The position numbers were made by a program, and so were the translations under genes. A DNA stretch of 13,337 nucleotides from Helicobacteraceae bacterium (GTDB lineage Bacteria > Campylobacterota > Campylobacteria > Campylobacterales > Sulfurimonadaceae), in the NCBI GenBank assembly GCA_024635885.1, contig JAGXIA010000093.1:1-13337 (forward strand). Direction: 5' to 3'. The notes beneath the pieces were generated by a model that did no database searches, was not told the origin of the DNA, and saw only the letters and a program-made list of their open reading frames with translations. Shown piece by piece: positions 6,092-13,055 of the stretch (its first letter is position 1; each line of letters begins with the position of its first letter).

Positions 6092-6473
6092 CTACGTTCT
6101 CTTTTTTTATTTTTTTCTCAAAAGTAACTTTTTCTTCTTTGGGAGCACTTTTTGGTGATTGTTCTTTTTTCTGATCATCAACTTTGTCATCATTTAAATT
6201 TGTTAAATCAGCACCAATCTGTTTTAAATCCGTAGCCTTTTTTAAACCATCGCTGGCTTTAAGAAGCTCTTTTTTATATGCTAATGCTTCTTCTCTTATG
6301 TCTGCCACATTCATCTCTTGTTCGAGAGAGTCTTTGACAGTACCCATAGTCTTTTTAACACTCCTGAAAAATTTAGCAACGTCAACCATCGCACCAGGAA
6401 GCTTGTCCGGACCTAAAAATAAAATGGCGATAACTGCGATAATAAGTATCTCTGTGAAGCCTAAACCAAACAT
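6084..6473 (-). CDS. tatB: Twin-arginine translocase subunit TatB
   Basis: TatB works with TatC to bind Tat substrates. The 129-residue protein has a single N-terminal membrane helix (FTEILIIAVIAILFLGPDKLP) with the conserved Glu at position 8 and the GP hinge, then an amphipathic helix (about 26-48). A long charged cytoplasmic region rich in Lys, Asp and Glu follows. The length and the LGPDKLP motif favour TatB over TatA; no tatA is in the window. The ATG has a GAAGG ribosome site. It lies 62 bases downstream of hemW and overlaps tatC by 8 bases. Confidence 0.93.
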   Translation of the reverse strand: MFGLGFTEILIIAVIAILFLGPDKLPGAMVDVAKFFRSVKKTMGTVKDSLEQEMNVADIREEALAYKKELLKASDGLKKATDLKQIGADLTNLNDDKVDDQKKEQSPKSAPKEEKVTFEKKIKKENVDV

Positions 6474-6492
6474 ATTGAACCTTCAAAATTGT

Positions 6493-6512
6493 ATTTTAAG
6501 AGCAAGATTTTA
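6493..6512 (-). promoter_or_regulatory. Possible internal promoter ahead of tatBC-queA
   Basis: The 62-base gap between hemW and tatB holds two TAAAAT hexamers on the minus strand (6512-6507 and 6498-6493), matching the loose TAWAAT -10 pattern of this phylum. The first is preceded by TTTGGA. This gap is the only one of real length in the hemW-queA run. AT-rich sequence makes chance matches common. Confidence 0.25.
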
Positions 6513-6535
6513 TCCAAAGAATGATTAAAAGTTCT

Positions 6536-7591
6536 TCAAGATGAAATAAATAGTGTAATCTCATCTGCTAAAAGATACTCTGGGTTATAAAAAGTATCAT
6601 TTTGTAATAAAAGTTTTTTCTCATCAAGTAAAATTGTAGCACGTCTCAACTCATTATTATTTAAAATTTCTTTTTTCACTCCGACACATGAACGAAAACC
6701 TAAGAACAGCTGTTCTATTTTTTTATCTTCCATTGTGAGTATTTCTGTATTTATATCCAAAGGATTTTCAATATACTTTTCTAGAATAGTAGTAGGGTAA
6801 AATCGTTCTAATCCGAGTTTTCCTACAGCACCGCTTCCAAGACCAATATAGTCCTTATATTTCCAATAACCCAAATTATGCGCGCTTCGATATTTACCAA
6901 AATTACTTATTTCGTATTGTTCAAAGCCATGTGAAATAATCTCTTCAAAAAGCCAGGATGTTGTTTTAAGAATTTCTTTTGACATATGAGGTTTTTTCTC
7001 AAAGGGTGTCCCTTCTTCAATCGTTAAAGCATAAGCACTTATATGGTTTATAGGGAGAGAAAAAGCTGTGGTTAGGTCATGAAGCAATAACTCTTTTGTG
7101 TCATTTAAAGTAGCATAAATAAGATCAAGTGAAAGGTTTTTAAAGCCGATTTTTTTAGCATTTAAAATGGCTGTCTTTGCCTGGAAGCTGTCGTGGGCTC
7201 TATTTAGAACTTTTAATTTCTCATTATTGAAACTTTGAACACCGAAACTTATACGATTAACACCTAAATTCCACATGCCAAGAAGCCACTCCTCTGTCGC
7301 ACTGTTAGGATTGGCTTCACTTGTTATTTCAATGTCATGAGCTAAATAAGGCTTCAGCAACTTAAAGATTGGTTCATAAAGTTTTGGAGCAACAGTTGAT
7401 GGAGTTCCTCCGCCTATAAAAATAGTCTCAATACTTTTTTCTTTTGCCTCATATCTTTTGAGCTCAAATTCCAGTTGAGCATAGAGAGCCTGCATGTACT
7501 GTTCTTTAAGATGAAATTTGTCTACATAAGAGTTAAAAGCGCAGTAAGAGCATTTTGAATCGCAAAAAGGGATATGAATATATAATAGCAT
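6536..7591 (-). CDS. hemW: HemW-like radical SAM protein (haem chaperone, HemN family)
   Basis: The 351-residue sequence begins MLLYIHIPFCDSKCSYCAF, with Cys10, Cys14 and Cys17 binding the 4Fe-4S cluster of radical SAM enzymes. GGGTPS (60-65) is the SAM-contact motif, and ITSEANPNS and RISFGVQSF are typical of the HemN/HemW family. The short N-terminus and length under 400 residues fit HemW, a haem-binding chaperone, rather than HemN, the oxygen-independent coproporphyrinogen oxidase that is longer. Older annotation would call it an oxidase. The ATG is forced, since an in-frame TAA lies at 7600-7598. It has no Shine-Dalgarno and follows a consensus -10 box by 5 bases, so the mRNA may be leaderless. 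First gene of hemW-tatB-tatC-queA. Confidence 0.92.
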   Translation of the reverse strand: MLLYIHIPFCDSKCSYCAFNSYVDKFHLKEQYMQALYAQLEFELKRYEAKEKSIETIFIGGGTPSTVAPKLYEPIFKLLKPYLAHDIEITSEANPNSATEEWLLGMWNLGVNRISFGVQSFNNEKLKVLNRAHDSFQAKTAILNAKKIGFKNLSLDLIYATLNDTKELLLHDLTTAFSLPINHISAYALTIEEGTPFEKKPHMSKEILKTTSWLFEEIISHGFEQYEISNFGKYRSAHNLGYWKYKDYIGLGSGAVGKLGLERFYPTTILEKYIENPLDINTEILTMEDKKIEQLFLGFRSCVGVKKEILNNNELRRATILLDEKKLLLQNDTFYNPEYLLADEITLFISS

Positions 7592-7596
7592 GCGGA

Positions 7597-7602
7597 ATTA
7601 TA
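7597..7602 (-). promoter_or_regulatory. -10 box placing the hemW transcription start at its ATG
   Basis: The minus strand reads TTTGGCTATAATTCCGC directly before the hemW ATG. A perfect TATAAT ends 5 bases before the start codon, so transcription would begin at or next to the A of ATG. A weaker GATAAT at 7618-7613 would give a leader of about 15 bases, also without a Shine-Dalgarno. Confidence 0.5.
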
Positions 7603-7639
7603 GCCAAATGAAATTATCTTATTTTAATTACATGTTTTG

Positions 7640-7657
7640 TATAATCGCGTCTATAAT
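7640..7657 (+). promoter_or_regulatory. Two consensus -10 boxes for the rppH operon
   Basis: TATAAT occurs at 7640-7645 (after TTTTG) and again at 7652-7657, 12 bases apart, before the rppH ATG at 7676. Upstream sequence is T/A-rich with no clear -35 box, as expected in this phylum. The first box predicts a start near 7652 and a leader of about 24 bases holding AGG at 7665-7667. Confidence 0.55.
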
Positions 7658-7675
7658 AATTAACAGGTAAGTTTA

Positions 7676-8146
7676 ATGAGTAAAAAAGTTTTATATCGTC
7701 CCAATGTTGCAATGATTATTGTTTCAAACAATTACCCTAAAAAAATAGAGTTGTTTATAGCACAGCGAAATGATTTGACTGATATATGGCAGTTTCCTCA
7801 AGGCGGTATAGACAAGGGTGAAGAGGTACATGAAGCACTGTTCCGTGAACTTGAAGAAGAAATAGGGACAGGTAAAGCGAAAATAGTTGCAGAATATCCG
7901 GAATGGATCTCTTATGACTTTCCTGAAAAAATTGCTCAAAGGATGAAACCTTTCAGTGGGCAGATTCAGAGATATTTTTTACTTAAATTAAAAAAAAGTG
8001 CAATAATCAATTTAGAGACAAAATTCCCTGAATTTAGTTCGTATAAGTTCGTTGGGGTAGATGAAGTTTTAAACTATACTGCACATTTTAAAAAACCTGT
8101 GTATGAAAAAGTTATAAAGTATTTTATAAAAAAGGGACTTTTGTAG
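7676..8146 (+). CDS. rppH: RNA pyrophosphohydrolase RppH (Nudix)
   Basis: RppH removes pyrophosphate from the 5' end of mRNAs, which starts their decay; older names are NudH or invasion protein. The complete Nudix box GX5EX7REUXEEXG spans residues 43-64 (Gly43, Glu49, Arg57-Glu58, Glu61-Glu62), followed by Thr65. The N-terminal YRPNVAMIIV and DIWQFPQGGID are typical of RppH rather than other Nudix enzymes. Length (156) is usual. It leads the plus-strand operon: its TAG abuts the lysC ATG with no gap, and rppH-lysC is the order I recall in H. pylori. Confidence 0.95.
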   Translation: MSKKVLYRPNVAMIIVSNNYPKKIELFIAQRNDLTDIWQFPQGGIDKGEEVHEALFRELEEEIGTGKAKIVAEYPEWISYDFPEKIAQRMKPFSGQIQRYFLLKLKKSAIINLETKFPEFSSYKFVGVDEVLNYTAHFKKPVYEKVIKYFIKKGLL

Positions 8147-9358
8147 ATGTTAATAGTTCAAAAATTTGGCGGAACAAGTGTAGGTGATTTGGATCGTATT
8201 CAAAACGTAGCAAATCGTGTGAGTGAAACTAAGAAAAATGGAAATGATGTAGTTGTAGTTGTATCTGCAATGAGTGGAGAAACAAATAAGCTTATAAGTT
8301 ATGCTGAGCATTTTTCACATACACCAGCAAAAGCTGAAATAGATATGCTTTTGAGTTCTGGCGAGAGAGTAACTGCCTCGCTTTTAGCTATTGCACTGAG
8401 TGCGATGGGACATGATGCTATTTCAATGACGGGAAGAAAAGCTGGAATAGTTACAGATAACTCGCACACTAAAGCAAGAATTGAAGTAATAAATCCTGAT
8501 GTAATGCAGTCAGCTTTAAAAGAGGGCAAAATAATTGTAGTAGCAGGTTTTCAAGGTGTTTCCCTTGAAGGCAATGTCACAACTCTCGGTCGTGGCGGAA
8601 GCGACTTGTCTGCTGTTGCCATTGCAGGATCACTTGGAGCAGATTTATGTGAGATATATACAGACGTAAGCGGTATATATACAACTGACCCGCGCATAGA
8701 ACCAAAGGCAAAAAAACTAGACACTATCTCTTATGATGAAATGCTGGAATTATCGTCTTTAGGAGCTAAGGTACTACACAGCCGTTCAGTAGAGTTGGCA
8801 AAAAAATTAAATGTAAATTTAGTAACAAGAACAAGTTTCTCAAATGAAGAGGGAACATTAATAACCAAGGAAGAAAACATCATGGAAAAACCACTAGTAA
8901 GCGGGATAGCATTAGATAAAAATCAGGCGCGTGTCTCTTTAATGGGTGTAAAAGACAGACCTGGCATCGCTTCTGACATTTTTACTAAGCTTGCAAACAA
9001 AAATGTAAATATTGATATGATTATTCAAAATAAAGCTCATAATGGTGAGGCTAACATTGACTTTACTGTTCCTGTGACCGACTTAAATGATGCCAAAGAC
9101 GTTGTGGCTCAGTTTATTAAAAGCGGTGATGTAAAAGATGAATCATATAATGAGAAAATATGTAAGGTCTCTATCGTAGGTGTGGGTATGAAATCACATG
9201 CCGGTGTTGCTGCAAAAGCTTTTTCAACTATGGCTGCGGAAAATATAAATATAAATATGATCTCAACTTCAGAGATAAAAGTCTCTATGGTTATAGATGA
9301 AAAATATGCAGAACTTGCTGTTAGAAGTCTTCATAGTGCATATGAGTTAGATAAATAA
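8147..9358 (+). CDS. lysC: Aspartate kinase
   Basis: Aspartate kinase phosphorylates aspartate, the first step to lysine, diaminopimelate, threonine and methionine. Residues about 1-235 are the kinase domain, with KFGGTSVG (6-13), the GRGGSD loop (148-153), TDVSGIYTTDPR (172-183) and LGAKVLHSRSVELA (205-218). Two ACT domains follow (about 262-325 and 341-403), the usual site of amino-acid feedback. At 403 residues it is the monofunctional ACT-containing class. Met246 is preceded by AAGGAAG and could start a separate beta subunit (own entry). The start codon abuts the rppH stop, with AAGGGA upstream. Confidence 0.98.
   Translation: MLIVQKFGGTSVGDLDRIQNVANRVSETKKNGNDVVVVVSAMSGETNKLISYAEHFSHTPAKAEIDMLLSSGERVTASLLAIALSAMGHDAISMTGRKAGIVTDNSHTKARIEVINPDVMQSALKEGKIIVVAGFQGVSLEGNVTTLGRGGSDLSAVAIAGSLGADLCEIYTDVSGIYTTDPRIEPKAKKLDTISYDEMLELSSLGAKVLHSRSVELAKKLNVNLVTRTSFSNEEGTLITKEENIMEKPLVSGIALDKNQARVSLMGVKDRPGIASDIFTKLANKNVNIDMIIQNKAHNGEANIDFTVPVTDLNDAKDVVAQFIKSGDVKDESYNEKICKVSIVGVGMKSHAGVAAKAFSTMAAENININMISTSEIKVSMVIDEKYAELAVRSLHSAYELDK
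8882..9358 (+). CDS. Possible in-frame beta subunit of aspartate kinase from an internal start
   Basis: ATG 8882 is codon 246 of lysC. It follows AAGGAAG (8867-8873) with an 8-base spacer, a better ribosome site than the one before lysC itself. The product would be 158 residues, starting MEKPLVSGIALDKNQARV and holding both ACT domains. Bacillus subtilis aspartokinase II and the Corynebacterium glutamicum enzyme are alpha2beta2 proteins whose beta subunit starts at the equivalent place and has similar length. That it is made here is inference. Confidence 0.5.
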   Translation: MEKPLVSGIALDKNQARVSLMGVKDRPGIASDIFTKLANKNVNIDMIIQNKAHNGEANIDFTVPVTDLNDAKDVVAQFIKSGDVKDESYNEKICKVSIVGVGMKSHAGVAAKAFSTMAAENININMISTSEIKVSMVIDEKYAELAVRSLHSAYELDK

Positions 9359-9411
9359 TGAGAACTGTTCTTGCCGAGGATCAGGTCTTTACAGGGCGAG
9401 AAATATGTTAA
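9358..9411 (+). CDS. Possible 17-residue ORF coupling lysC to hobA
   Basis: The ATG overlaps the lysC stop (TAATG) and the ORF ends TAA at 9409-9411, seven bases into hobA. The peptide would be MRTVLAEDQVFTGREIC. The stretch is richer in GC than its surroundings. It can also fold CTTGCC (9370-9375) onto GGCGAG (9395-9400), the only ribosome-site-like sequence before hobA. It may be a leader peptide that carries ribosomes from lysC to hobA, or simply a spacer. Nothing recognisable in the peptide. Confidence 0.3.
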   Translation: MRTVLAEDQVFTGREIC

Positions 9412-9953
9412 ATTTTGCACAATGGAGCTTAGACGCAATCAGGGAAGAGGGTGGTTCTCTTAGTTGGTTAGAAGAGCAAAGGTTTGACTGGACAACGACT
9501 ACCGCTCACGCACTAGAGCAGATATTGAGCGGGAAAACTGTTATTCTGATAACTGATGAAAAAAGAAAGTGGCTTAAAAGTTATATACTCTGTGCTATAA
9601 ATAATCCCTCTTTAGACAGACCACTTCTTCCGATTGTCAGCATAGACGCTATCTACAACCATTTTAACAGTGTAACCGGCGGAGAGATGATAGATATTGT
9701 AGATGATATGATATCTTTGTCATATAAGGATGATTACATTTTTTGGTATATTGGCAAGGGTAATGATAAAAGAGCTGATATTGCTAAAAGAAGAGATAAT
9801 AGTTACTTTTGGATTTTTGATGAAGAAGTCAACAATGCCTTTACTCTCAAATCATATGACCAAAATTTAGATATTAAACTTTTACAATTATATAAACTTT
9901 TTAATGCATCTCTTAATGCATCTATGTTTGGAGAGGTTGATGTTAGCTCCTGA
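9405..9953 (+). CDS. hobA: HobA, DnaA-binding regulator of replication initiation
   Basis: HobA binds the N-terminal domain of DnaA and helps it assemble at the origin; it has a SIS-like fold and is the functional counterpart of E. coli DiaA. The 182-residue protein matches H. pylori HobA (HP1230, 180 residues) as I recall it, most clearly in the FWYIGKG, YFWIFDEE and LDIKLLQLYKLFNASL segments, with similar spacing throughout. Gene order is the second support: between lysC and the delta-prime gene, as in Helicobacter. No start codon exists in frame upstream, so ATG 9405 is firm. The gene overlaps holB by 14 bases. The 46-base gap before it is long for this operon. Confidence 0.93.
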   Translation: MLNFAQWSLDAIREEGGSLSWLEEQRFDWTTTTAHALEQILSGKTVILITDEKRKWLKSYILCAINNPSLDRPLLPIVSIDAIYNHFNSVTGGEMIDIVDDMISLSYKDDYIFWYIGKGNDKRADIAKRRDNSYFWIFDEEVNNAFTLKSYDQNLDIKLLQLYKLFNASLNASMFGEVDVSS

Positions 9954-10557
9954 TTCCAAGAGAAGTCATATACTCATTTCGACTGAAATTGAGTCTGAAT
10001 TTCTACGTCTGCAAGAAGAGCTAAAACCAAATCGAGTTGTCGGATTTATAAGAGAAAAATTTCTTATAGAAGATGCTAAAGCTGTAGTTGCTGAAAGCTA
10101 TATAAGTGAGTCTGCAACAAAATATATAATTTTAGGCGCTCAGGAGTTTAACGCAGTATCTCAAAATTCACTATTAAAAGTTTTTGAAGAACCCCCTAAA
10201 AATATAGAATTTATTATAATTTCTCCTACCAAATCAAACTTGCTTCCTACTGTTCGCTCAAGACTTCCAATACAGATAGGTGAAAGTACCCATGATGTTA
10301 TTTCACTTGATTTGAATTTAAGTAAAATTGATTATGCGCAAATATTTTCATTTCTAAAAGAGCATGCAAGAGCGAAAAAGAGTGATGCCAAGTTTTTAGT
10401 TGAAGCATTGTATTATAGAGCGACTGTTGTTGATATGCTTATCCTAACATCTTTGCAACTGGAAAATTTTGACAAGGCATATAGGCTGTTAGAATTAAAC
10501 TCAAGACCTCAAAGTGTTCTTGCAATGATAGTTATGAGTTTTGTAAGAGAGAAATAA
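9940..10557 (+). CDS. holB: DNA polymerase III delta-prime subunit, short form
   Basis: Delta-prime is the stator subunit of the clamp loader. The 205-residue protein keeps the core signatures of the family: YIILGAQEF (62-70), QNSLLKVFEEPP (75-86), FIIISPT (91-97) and TVRSR (104-108), which includes the Arg that acts as ATPase finger in trans. It is far shorter than the 334-residue E. coli protein: it lacks the N-terminal P-loop region and zinc module, and the C-terminal collar domain is reduced. Campylobacterota delta-prime is short in general, so this is not a truncation. ATG 9940 is chosen over 9904 because GGAGAGG precedes it by 3 bases and the upstream residues are only the hobA overlap in another frame. 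One base separates its stop from folP. Confidence 0.9.
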   Translation: MLAPDSKRSHILISTEIESEFLRLQEELKPNRVVGFIREKFLIEDAKAVVAESYISESATKYIILGAQEFNAVSQNSLLKVFEEPPKNIEFIIISPTKSNLLPTVRSRLPIQIGESTHDVISLDLNLSKIDYAQIFSFLKEHARAKKSDAKFLVEALYYRATVVDMLILTSLQLENFDKAYRLLELNSRPQSVLAMIVMSFVREK

Positions 10558-10558
10558 A

Positions 10559-11701
10559 ATGCAAATTGAAAAATTATCTAACTCCGTTAACACAAAAAAA
10601 CTTCTTAAAGATTTAGGGGTTGATGGTGGAGGAGTCAGTATTTTAGACTCTAAGATGCAACATCATATTATTTATATACGTGAGTTGCATGTCGGTGGAG
10701 CAAATATACTAAAACAAGATGCTCTTTCCATTGGTGCAGATTTGGCAGTTCCAAGAGGAACTGTTATAGCTTTGACTTCTTATGTCGATTGCATACTCAT
10801 AGCAACACAAAAACAGTTGGAAACACTCTCAAGAAAAGAGTTAGCTCAGCCATTTGGACTTAAAGTCTTAGCTCAAGAATTAAAACAAATCAGTAAAATA
10901 AAAAAGCCTCGGCATGTGGAAATTATGGGTGTTGTTAATGCTAATGATGATAGTTTCTTTAGCGCTAGTAGATTTCAAGGCTCTGAAGCCATAAAAGTTA
11001 TTGAGAGAATGATAACTGATGGAGCTTCTATTATAGATATTGGCGGAGTATCTTCTCGTCCTAACTCTTTAAAAGTAAGTGCAAGTGATGAACTCTCTCG
11101 TGTAAAACCAATTATTGACACAATCGCAAAAGAAAAACTCTATGAAAAAGCCAAATTTAGTATAGATAGTTATTCACCGGAAGTTATAGCTTATGCTTTA
11201 AAAAATGGATTTAACATAGTCAATGACATTACAGGATTGCAAAACGATGCGGTATGTAAACTTTGTGCACAATATGATGCAACGGCAGTTATTATGCACA
11301 TGCAAGGAACACCGCAGACTATGCAGGCTAATCCAGAGTATGAAAATGTACTGAGTGATGTTTACTCTTTTTTCCAAGAAAGAATTGCAAAGGCGGATTC
11401 TTTTGGTATAAAAGATGTTATCTTAGATGTAGGCATCGGTTTTGGAAAAACCTTAGAGCATAATTTATTGCTCATGAAGCATTTAGAGAACTTCTTAAGA
11501 CTCAATAAGCCTATTTTAGTCGGTGCTTCAAGAAAATCAATGATAGATAAGATTTATCCAGCATCCGTAGAAGAGAGATTAGCAGGCACATTGACATTAC
11601 ATTTGGAATCTGTTAAAAATGGAGCTACCATTCTTCGAGTGCATGATGTAAAAGAACATGTTCAGGCGATGAAAATAAAAGAAGCATTCGATGCTGTTTA
11701 A
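10559..11701 (+). CDS. folP: Dihydropteroate synthase with N-terminal extension
   Basis: FolP joins p-aminobenzoate to the pterin pyrophosphate in folate synthesis and is the sulfonamide target. The TIM-barrel domain spans about 120-380: MGVVNANDDSFF (123-134), DIGGVSSRP (160-168), SIDS (201-204), NDITG (222-226), MHMQGTP (246-252), LDVGIGFGKT (289-298), GASRKSM (322-328) and RVHDV (360-364). The first signature differs from the common NVTPDSFSDGG, and SVDT reads SIDS. About 120 residues precede the barrel, containing LHVGGANILKQDALSIGAD and QPFGLKVLA. I recall similar extensions in other long FolP proteins, so it is probably a lineage trait. Start ATG lies one base after holB. Confidence 0.93.
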   Translation: MQIEKLSNSVNTKKLLKDLGVDGGGVSILDSKMQHHIIYIRELHVGGANILKQDALSIGADLAVPRGTVIALTSYVDCILIATQKQLETLSRKELAQPFGLKVLAQELKQISKIKKPRHVEIMGVVNANDDSFFSASRFQGSEAIKVIERMITDGASIIDIGGVSSRPNSLKVSASDELSRVKPIIDTIAKEKLYEKAKFSIDSYSPEVIAYALKNGFNIVNDITGLQNDAVCKLCAQYDATAVIMHMQGTPQTMQANPEYENVLSDVYSFFQERIAKADSFGIKDVILDVGIGFGKTLEHNLLLMKHLENFLRLNKPILVGASRKSMIDKIYPASVEERLAGTLTLHLESVKNGATILRVHDVKEHVQAMKIKEAFDAV

Positions 11702-11717
11702 AGAAGGGCGTATTTAG

Positions 11718-13055
11718 ATGAAATTTCCAATTCTAAGTGATATAGCAAGTACAGAAGTAATCTCAGTAAATATTGAGGACAGTACCTCAAAAGCGATTGA
11801 ACAGATGTTAATGCATGAACATCGCCATGTTGTTGTAATAGGTGAAAATTGCAATTATATTATAAGCATAATAAATATTTTAGATTTAAAAGAAAAAAAA
11901 ATAACGCTTGAGACTCCTCTGTCGAATTTAAAACTTCAAGAAATTCCATCTATAAATAAAAATAAAAATGTATTGGATGCTGTAGAATATTTAAGTGACA
12001 ATGTGGAGTATATTTGTGTCACCAATGATGATGGGTCAATCTATGGAATTTTAACACATACTGATATTACAAGTAATATAGATCCTGAGACACTTATGGA
12101 AAATTATAGACTTCAAGATTTTTTAACGCTTGGTCATAAAATGAAATGGGTAAATAAAAATGAGAAAATATCTGATTTGATTAGTGACATGGTTGATTCA
12201 GCATATGATAATGTTATAGTTGTTGATGATGATTTAAAACCAATAGGAATATTGACAACAAAAGATATTATGATGTTAATTAAGACACAAACAGATTTAA
12301 ATGTGGCAGTTAAAGCCCATATGTCAATGCCGGTAGACAGTATACATAAAAACGCATCTATTAAAGAGGCAGTCAATTTCATAAAGAAAAAGCACTATAA
12401 AAGAGTGATTGTAGTTGATGATGATGGAAAACTAACGGGAATAATTTCACAAAAAGAGCTTATTTCATTAACCTACTCAAAATGGGTTATTTTGATGAAA
12501 GAGTATCAAGAGGAGCTGTGTGAAATAAATTCTCTATTGCTAAATCAAAATAAAGAGTATGAAAATATGGCTTTTACGGACTCTCTGACTGGACTTTATA
12601 ATCGTCGTAAATTTTCAGACCTTTATTTATCATCATTTTTGGCTTTTAAACAAAGGCATAATGAGATGTCTTTAATTATGTTGGATATTGATCATTTTAA
12701 AAAAGTGAATGACAGCTATGGACATGATGTGGGGGATGAGGTACTGGTTAAAGTCGCCCATACTCTACTTAAGAGTTTTAGAAATATAGATATAGTTTGC
12801 AGATGGGGAGGAGAAGAGTTTATTGCTCTCTTGCCTACAGCTTCACTCGATAATGCCACTATATTGGCAGAGAAAATAAGAGTTCATATTGAAGAGCTAG
12901 AAATAGACTTAGTAGGTCATATCAGTGCTAGTTTTGGTGTGGCTCAAGTCTCAGAAGATGATGAGATGCAAAAGGTTATAAATAGAGCTGATAAAGCTCT
13001 GCATTTGGCAAAAGAGTCTGGCAGAAATTGTGTCAAAACCCAGAACGATATTTAG
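11718..13055 (+). CDS. Four-CBS-domain GGDEF diguanylate cyclase
   Basis: The 445-residue protein is predicted to be cytoplasmic, with no membrane span or signal peptide. Residues 1-255 hold four CBS motifs in two pairs (about 1-58, 68-120, 130-190, 197-255), recognisable by VVVIG, YGILTHTDI, VIVVDDDLKPIGILTTKDI and VIVVDDDGKLTGIISQKEL. A helical linker (about 257-285) leads to the GGDEF domain (about 285-441). The active site reads RWGGEEF (GGEEF at 364-368), and an inhibitory I-site RxxD is present (RNID, 355-358), so an active, product-inhibited c-di-GMP synthase is predicted. CBS pairs commonly bind adenine nucleotides, so activity may follow energy state; that is inference. It lies 16 bases after folP behind AAGAAGGG and is probably the last gene of the operon. 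Its TAG interlocks with the TAA of the opposing transporter gene. Confidence 0.95.
   Translation: MKFPILSDIASTEVISVNIEDSTSKAIEQMLMHEHRHVVVIGENCNYIISIINILDLKEKKITLETPLSNLKLQEIPSINKNKNVLDAVEYLSDNVEYICVTNDDGSIYGILTHTDITSNIDPETLMENYRLQDFLTLGHKMKWVNKNEKISDLISDMVDSAYDNVIVVDDDLKPIGILTTKDIMMLIKTQTDLNVAVKAHMSMPVDSIHKNASIKEAVNFIKKKHYKRVIVVDDDGKLTGIISQKELISLTYSKWVILMKEYQEELCEINSLLLNQNKEYENMAFTDSLTGLYNRRKFSDLYLSSFLAFKQRHNEMSLIMLDIDHFKKVNDSYGHDVGDEVLVKVAHTLLKSFRNIDIVCRWGGEEFIALLPTASLDNATILAEKIRVHIEELEIDLVGHISASFGVAQVSEDDEMQKVINRADKALHLAKESGRNCVKTQNDI

Noticed and set aside
6100..6120. T-rich run near the tatB end as a terminator
   Set aside because: It codes the Lys/Glu tail of tatB, has no stem before it, and lies inside overlapping tatB-tatC.
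6184..6528. Plus-strand open frame of 114 codons opposite tatB
   Set aside because: It mirrors the Lys/Glu-rich tatB tail as Ser/Phe codons and lacks a ribosome site.
9904..9939. Earlier holB start at 9904
   Set aside because: The extra 12 residues come from the hobA overlap in another frame; the strong GGAGAGG site points to ATG 9940.
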